DNA of 64,000 nt, taken from NCBI GenBank assembly GCA_035222895.1, contig JAVYIG010007872.1:32143-96142 (forward strand). The letters are read 5' to 3'. The notes beneath the pieces are model-generated. The model was not told the DNA's origin and made no database searches. It saw nothing but the letters and a program-made list of their open reading frames with translations. The translations under genes and the position numbers were made by a program. The first letter of the stretch is position 1, and each line of letters opens with the position of its first letter. Shown here piece after piece: positions 62,301 to 64,000 of this stretch. Source of the stretch: Strongylocentrotus droebachiensis. Lineage: Eukaryota; Echinodermata; Echinoidea; Camarodonta; Strongylocentrotidae.

Positions 62301-63637
62301 TGAACCTACTGTTTCGATACCATTTCCAGGTTTCTATTTTGAATGCATCGGAGGAATATACAATGTATAGGTGCGCACGCTGGTGTAGTCTTATTTCTTG
62401 AACCTTGATGCCTCTTGCACAACACTATAAGCAAGTGTGTGTGTTTTCTGGTTAGGGTGCATGTGCCAATAATTTACAAGTTGCAAGTAAACACTGCTCT
62501 GGATTTAGAATATTTGGCATGTAAACAAACTTGGATCTTGAGCAATTGGCTTGAAATCATAAAAACTGAAATGTATATACTTCTTCATCAAATTCACCTA
62601 CAATGTATATATGAATTGAATCAGATAGAACTAAAAGCTTTATTAAAAACTGCATTTTGTTTCTTGTTCGCCTACAGGTTCTGAAGTTTTTCAGGAAGAA
62701 AGTTACAACAGTCCAGCGTGTGAGTACATTAAAAAAGGAACTAGAAGACCATTAGAAGAACGGAACAGGCAGGAGTGCATGGGAGTAAATGCTGGTCAAG
62801 ATGAGATTGAAGGACCACTTGTAATAGATCTAAACGTCAGACGAACAACAACAAAAAGAAGTGGTATTTGTGAAACTTTGAATGGGTCTACTAATTATGT
62901 AGGTGAATACGTGCACAATGGCAAAGGCCTTGAAAACGTGCTTAAAGAAAGCTCATCTTCAAAAAGAAACAAGGTGGTGCAGTCTCAAATAAGCCTTTAC
63001 CAATTAAATGTCACAAAGGCAAAAATCCTCAAAGGCAAAATTCCCTTGAATGCTACGAAATAAGTTTTGCATCAGAGAATACTCTCAAAGTGCGTTTGAA
63101 AAAACACACTCGAGATAGGCCTTTAAAATATCGGTGCGCCGTTTGTAAGAAGAGGTTTTCACAGAGCTCTACTCTCACAGGGCATATGAGGATACACTCT
63201 GGCGAAAAACCGTACCAGTGTCCACAGTGCGGGAGAAAGTTTGCCCATAAGAATACACTCCACGTGCATCTCAGGACGCACAGTGGGGAAAAGCCTTATG
63301 AGTGTTCGGTTTGTGATAAGAGGTTTTCCAACGTGGTACATTGTCTACGCACATGAAGACACACTCTGGCGAAAAACCGCACCAGTGCCCACAGTGCGGA
63401 AGAAGGTTTGCCCTTAAGAATACTCTCAATATCCATCTTAGAACACATTCGGGGGAAAGACCGTACGAGTGCTCAGTTTGCGATAAGAGGTTTTCTCAAA
63501 GCTGTAGTCTAGCTGTACATATGAGATCGCACACAAAAGAAAAACCTTACCAATGCCCACTCTGTTATAAGAGAGTTTCTCGTAAGAAAAGTCTCGATTT
63601 GCATTTCATAACTGCACATACATTGGAAAACCCATAG
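59357..63637 (+). CDS. C2H2 zinc-finger protein gene, four exons, last exon frame-disrupted
   Basis: Exon 1 is 59357-59389 (11 codons, MSSPHRHDTFQ), exon 2 60050-60161, exon 3 60645-60815 and exon 4 from 62678. All junctions are gt/ag and in phase. The N-terminal half has three SUMO-type sites (IKRE, IKAE, FKEE) and no KRAB, ZAD or BTB domain that I recognise. Exon 4 carries one degenerate finger (near 63050-63110) and six fingers of the YxCxxC...HxxxH type joined by H(T/S)GEKPY linkers. They end with CPLCYKRVSRKKSLDLHFITAH before TAG at 63637. Two frame changes interrupt exon 4: one in 62946-63000 and a one-base loss at about 63339 inside the third intact-type finger. The protein would be a nuclear DNA-binding regulator. 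The gene is either a young pseudogene or holds base-calling errors. The otherwise clean fingers favour the second. Confidence 0.85.
60913..61116. repeat. Hairpin repeat in intron 3 of the zinc-finger gene, arms of about 92 bp
   Basis: tgtgagcacagattacgggc at 60913 through agtataaggtatcc at 61004 is mirrored by ggataccttatactggcatt at 61022 through gacgagccaaccgttttctg and gctcaca at 61116. The arms differ at only a few positions, with a loop of about 17 bp. It would form a strong intronic stem. Confidence 0.9.
61423..61583. mobile_element. hAT-like MITE with exact 8-bp target duplication
   Basis: It begins CAGTACCGGTTCTAGAA and ends TTCTGGAATTACTCCTG. It is flanked by GTTGTAGC on both sides (61415-61422 and 61584-61591). 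The inverted ends match imperfectly. Two long poly-C tracts fill much of the 161-bp interior. It lies in intron 3 of the zinc-finger gene. Confidence 0.75.
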
Positions 63638-63935
63638 TGTCCAGTATGAAATAGGAAAGCGAAAGAACGGTGATTTGACATTTGCCACTGCGACAATTGC
63701 TCGTATATTGATCTTTTGATCGGAAGCAAAAGTATATGCCTACATCCCAATCAAATTACTATACATGTCTGCAGACGGCCATTTGATATATTTGTTATTT
63801 ATGCAATTTAAATTTAAATTTGATGATTATGATCAGTTTCATCATACTCTGTCTTTGCAAAGTGCATTTATTCATTGTACATTGAGGGTATTTGTGTCAT
63901 GTTTTCAAATAAAAGTACAACATAGATATTGTAGA
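63638..63935 (+). terminator. Zinc-finger gene 3' UTR with polyadenylation signal
   Basis: AATAAA at 63908-63913 (ttcaaataaaagtac), about 270 bases past the stop, is the first canonical signal downstream and fits a short 3' UTR. Confidence 0.65.
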
Positions 63936-64000
63936 TGTTTCAAATCAAAGTCATTGGTGCATATTCCCCTCTTTTTGTAAATTATGCATATTTTCGTTCG

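Overview
The window is eukaryotic, non-coding-rich DNA from a marine invertebrate. The GT-AG introns, tRNA-derived SINEs, several non-LTR retrotransposon clades, dense microsatellites and the recurring word taggcctac suggest a deuterostome, most likely an echinoderm such as a sea urchin. That placement is inference; no marker in the window fixes the species. I recognise three host genes, all on the + strand. None is organised in an operon, and I see no functional link between them.

Layout. (1) 1-2040: the last coding exon of a mitochondrial small-subunit ribosomal protein mS38 (AURKAIP1/COX24 family) gene. It lies between two inverted copies of one repeat family, and a small foldback element sits in its 3' region. 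(2) 2.0-46.6 kb: a long gene-poor stretch of layered repeats. It holds a tRNA-type SINE at 4.4 kb, an hAT-like MITE with an exact 8-bp target duplication at 7.3 kb, and a minus-strand RTE-like LINE at 10.1-12.7 kb split by an 831-bp element rich in the word gcaccctttt. It also holds tandem arrays at 17.4, 18.8, 22.0-23.3 and 36.3-37.4 kb, a Tc1/mariner-like foldback at 23.4 kb, a broken minus-strand L1/Tx1-like LINE at 27-29.9 kb with a TTAA-flanked MITE in its last codons, and another TTAA MITE at 45.2 kb. (3) 46.6-52.8 kb: a three-coding-exon gene for a 953-residue class A GPCR with an unusual 7TM core and a 628-residue intracellular tail. (4) 52.8-59.0 kb: a second copy of the LINE-embedded MITE family, a CR1-like LINE scrap and a near-perfect 91-bp-arm hairpin. 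(5) 59.0-63.9 kb: a four-exon C2H2 zinc-finger gene with an NRF1-plus-CRE promoter and a polyadenylation signal. Its zinc-finger exon is broken by two frame changes.

The most distinctive observations are four. The GPCR has His where class A receptors normally carry the TM2 Asp and the NPxxY Asn, and a very long basic tail. Three MITE families share a TTAA-AGG end structure, one with an exactly reconstructable empty site. The mS38 exon lies inside a 0.3-kb-arm inverted repeat. Several long hairpins are young enough to be nearly identical between arms. I saw no CRISPR array, rRNA, intact tRNA gene, virus or toxin gene.
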